Source: Aerococcus loyolae
Lineage (GTDB): Bacteria; Bacillota; Bacilli; Lactobacillales; Aerococcaceae
Reading direction: 5' to 3'
Assembly: GCF_002871915.2 (NCBI RefSeq)
Contig: NZ_CP126958.1
Location: 1,922,001 to 1,986,000 of the forward strand
DNA: 64,000 nt
Below the pieces are notes generated by a model that worked only from the letters and a program-made list of their open reading frames with translations, was not told the origin of the DNA and searched no databases. The translations under genes and the position numbers were made by a program. Shown here in pieces: positions 62,418 through 64,000 of this stretch. How positions within the stretch are numbered: the first letter of the stretch is position 1; every line of letters begins with the position of its first letter.

Positions 62418-62790
62418 TTTTCAAATCTGTTCCAAGCGCAGAGCAAGCGTCCTCTTCAGAAAATGGCGACAAATTCTCTTTGAGAATTTTTACGCCTTTT
62501 TCTTCCAGCGATCTTGCTCTTTGGTGCGCTTGTCGCACTCTTTTTCAAACCTGCTCTGGGTGCAAGGCAAGCGTCCTCTTCACTAAAGGTCGACGAATTC
62601 TTATTAAGAATTCTTTCAACCTTTAGCTCCAGAGGTCTTGCCTTCTGCCGCACCCGTCGCACTCTTTTCAAACCTGTTCCAGTCACAGGACAAACGTCCG
62701 CTTCAAAAACTGGAAGCGCTCAGCTTCACTGAGCTTATCCCAGTTTTCTCCAGCGATTTCGTCCTTTAGTGTGACTGTCACACTTTCCTC
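62418..62790 (-). repeat. 3'-UTR hairpin array of three different units (B-A-C) after rsmG
   Basis: Units are 62418-62541 (type B), 62542-62664 (type A) and 62665-62790 (type C). Type C uses CAGTCACA/TGTGACTG, AGGAC/GTCCT, CGCT/AGCG, AAAACTGG/CCAGTTTT and GCTCAG/CTGAGC. It thus differs from A and B in almost every helix but keeps TTCA opposite CTCC. The array begins at the rsmG stop codon and ends at the terminator. Confidence 0.85.
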
Positions 62791-63509
62791 TATTGAATGG
62801 GTTTTTTATTGGGGAGGCCGGCTTTACGGGGGTATTTATTCGGAGTTTCTTTGCGTTTTTCAATGACTAAGAGATGGCGTTCGCCGGCTTGGTCAGGGAG
62901 TTCCAAGGACAAGTCTTGGCTAAACTTCCCTCCGAGGGTGGCAATGGCTTTCTTGGCAGCGGCAATTTCTTCATCTGCCTTGGCTGCTTTCATGGCCACA
63001 AAGAGTCCGCCCTTCTTCACTAGGGGAAGACAATACTCACTCAGAACGCTCAAGCGGGCGACTGCCCGAGCCGTGGCCAGGTCAAATTGCCCCCGGAAGG
63101 CCTTATTTTGGCCAAAATCTTCCGCCCGATCATGATAAGCAAAAACGCCTGCTAGCCCCAATTCTTCAGTCACAGTGTCAATAAACTTGATCCGTTTGTT
63201 CAAGCTATCAACAATGCTGACCTCTAATTGAGGAAAGGCAATCTTTAGCGGGATACTAGGAAATCCGGCACCCGATCCCACGTCCACCAGCTTTTTACCG
63301 GTAAAATCCGTCTTTAAGGCAAAAGCCAGGGTCAAGGAATCATAAAAGTGTTTCAAATACACTTCATCGCGGTCGGTAATGGCCGTGAGGTTAATCTTTT
63401 CATTCCAGGAAACGAGCAATTGGTAATAGGTCTCAAATTGTTGCATTTGTAAATCCGTCAGGTCGATCCCCTGCTGAGCTAGGGCTGCCTTGAATGCTTC
63501 TGGGTTCAT
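62790..63509 (-). CDS. rsmG: 16S rRNA (guanine527-N7) methyltransferase RsmG
   Basis: The 239-residue SAM-dependent methyltransferase has [15 protein letters not shown], the SAM loop [21 protein letters not shown] (shown in part) and [22 protein letters not shown]. In Firmicutes it normally sits immediately before parA-parB, but here about 10.5 kb separates them. An AGGAGG-type site lies before the ATG at 63509. The TAG stop overlaps the repeat border. Confidence 0.95.
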   Translation of the reverse strand: MNPEAFKAALAQQGIDLTDLQMQQFETYYQLLVSWNEKINLTAITDRDEVYLKHFYDSLTLAFALKTDFTGKKLVDVGSGAGFPSIPLKIAFPQLEVSIVDSLNKRIKFIDTVTEELGLAGVFAYHDRAEDFGQNKAFRGQFDLATARAVARLSVLSEYCLPLVKKGGLFVAMKAAKADEEIAAAKKAIATLGGKFSQDLSLELPDQAGERHLLVIEKRKETPNKYPRKAGLPNKKPIQ

Positions 63510-63747
63510 GTCAAATCCTCCTTTGACTTTATCCCATTCATTATAGCATAGGGACCCCCGGTCTAGAAATCACCATCCACTCGTCCCTTTTCTTACCAGT
63601 ATGTCTCAAGAAGTTTTCTTTACTAAAGGAAAATTTATCCTCATCCCTCATCATCTGCTAAGCTATACTAGTAATAGAAAAAAGCATGCGACTAGCCCAG
63701 GACAATAGGCTGTTGGTTAAGGCTATTACATAGAAAGGAGCCCTAAA

Positions 63748-64000
63748 ATGGGACTAACTTATCTCGGTGAACTCTTTATTCTCATGATGGAAAGGGTCGG
63801 TTTGATCGTTCTCTTAGCCGTCCTCTTAGTTCACTTCTCGTATTTCAAAAAATTACTGGTACAAAGAAATTCGCCCAAGCGAATGTTATCTTTGATTATT
63901 TTATTTGGCTTTTTTGCCATTCTCTCTAACTTAGTCGGTATTCAAATTACTTCAGAAGGCCTTAGGTATTCTGGTTTACTGACCCAGATTTCTCCCAATA
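63748..64000 (+). CDS. lytS: LytS-like sensor kinase, N-terminal part (runs off window)
   Basis: The ATG at 63748 follows AAAGGAG at seven bases. The 84 visible residues have three hydrophobic helices. The pattern MERVGLIVLLAVLLVHFSYF, then LLSLIILFGFFAILSNLVG, is that of the 5TM-5TMR_LYT sensor domain. LytS kinases with LytTR regulators control murein hydrolase or membrane-potential responses. The rest lies outside the window. Confidence 0.75.
   Translation, partial: MGLTYLGELFILMMERVGLIVLLAVLLVHFSYFKKLLVQRNSPKRMLSLIILFGFFAILSNLVGIQITSEGLRYSGLLTQISPN

Noticed and set aside
1..64000. CRISPR arrays, insertion sequences, prophage genes, tRNA or rRNA genes
   Set aside because: No direct-repeat and spacer pattern, transposase, integrase, phage structural gene or tRNA-like cloverleaf was recognised.

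Overview
The window comes from a low-to-mid GC Gram-positive bacterium of the order Lactobacillales. My best guess is an Aerococcus-like species. The evidence is family-level: a DUF951/ParB/ParA/YchF block near rsmG, a streptococcal-length GlnR, a T-box before serS, FemX/MurM transferases, and lipoprotein and LPxTG-type surface-protein signals. No 16S rRNA or tRNA is present, so the genus is an inference. Most genes lie on the minus strand.

Layout. 1-3.3 kb: methionine ABC importer metQ-metN-metI followed by a URO-D-family methyltransferase-like gene cut by the window edge, behind a structured leader with a terminator. 3.9-8.7 kb: two lipoproteins, an OsmC protein, a cyclase-family hydrolase and a YefM/YoeB toxin-antitoxin pair lying between two copies of a 39-nt terminator repeat. 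8.9-13.3 kb: an acyl-CoA-type operon (enoyl-CoA hydratase, nitronate monooxygenase/FabK-like, CaiB/BaiF CoA-transferase) divergent from a LysR regulator, with a perfect cre site between them. 13.4-25.8 kb: inositol-phosphatase family protein, trxB-trxA, nitroreductase, TM2 protein, pentose-phosphate genes (rpiA, HAD, tkt, tal), a soluble fumarate-reductase-like flavoprotein, and glnR with a perfect GlnR box but no glnA. 25.9-36.9 kb: PatB-type lyase, small membrane protein, CopB copper ATPase with a cop box, ilvE, msrA, serS with T-box, a DAACS symporter and guanine deaminase. 37-48 kb: a 41-aa ORF, LytTR-DUF3021 pair, D,D-carboxypeptidase with a two-component system, FemX, a four-LysM wall protein with WalR boxes, and PEP carboxylase. 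48-64 kb: DUF1129, ychF, DUF951, parB-parA behind a candidate structured RNA, a MurJ-like flippase, a second FemX, pepT, an orphan oppA, a frameshifted LPxTG-like adhesin, rsmG and the start of lytS.

The most interesting signal is a family of ~125-nt hairpin units placed directly after the stop codons of trxA, tal, rsmG, caiB and the nitronate monooxygenase gene, usually between the stop codon and the operon terminator. At least four sequence types share one fold: every helix differs by compensatory changes while an internal loop (GGAG opposite TGAA on the gene-sense strand) is kept. This looks like a 3'-UTR RNA element or a mobile hairpin repeat that I cannot assign to a named family.

Other points: cell-wall functions are concentrated at 38-45 kb and 52-62 kb, and the usual rsmG-parAB neighbourhood is split by about 10 kb of envelope and peptide-uptake genes. 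Starts were re-chosen from ribosome-binding sites and promoters where the longest ORF was implausible.
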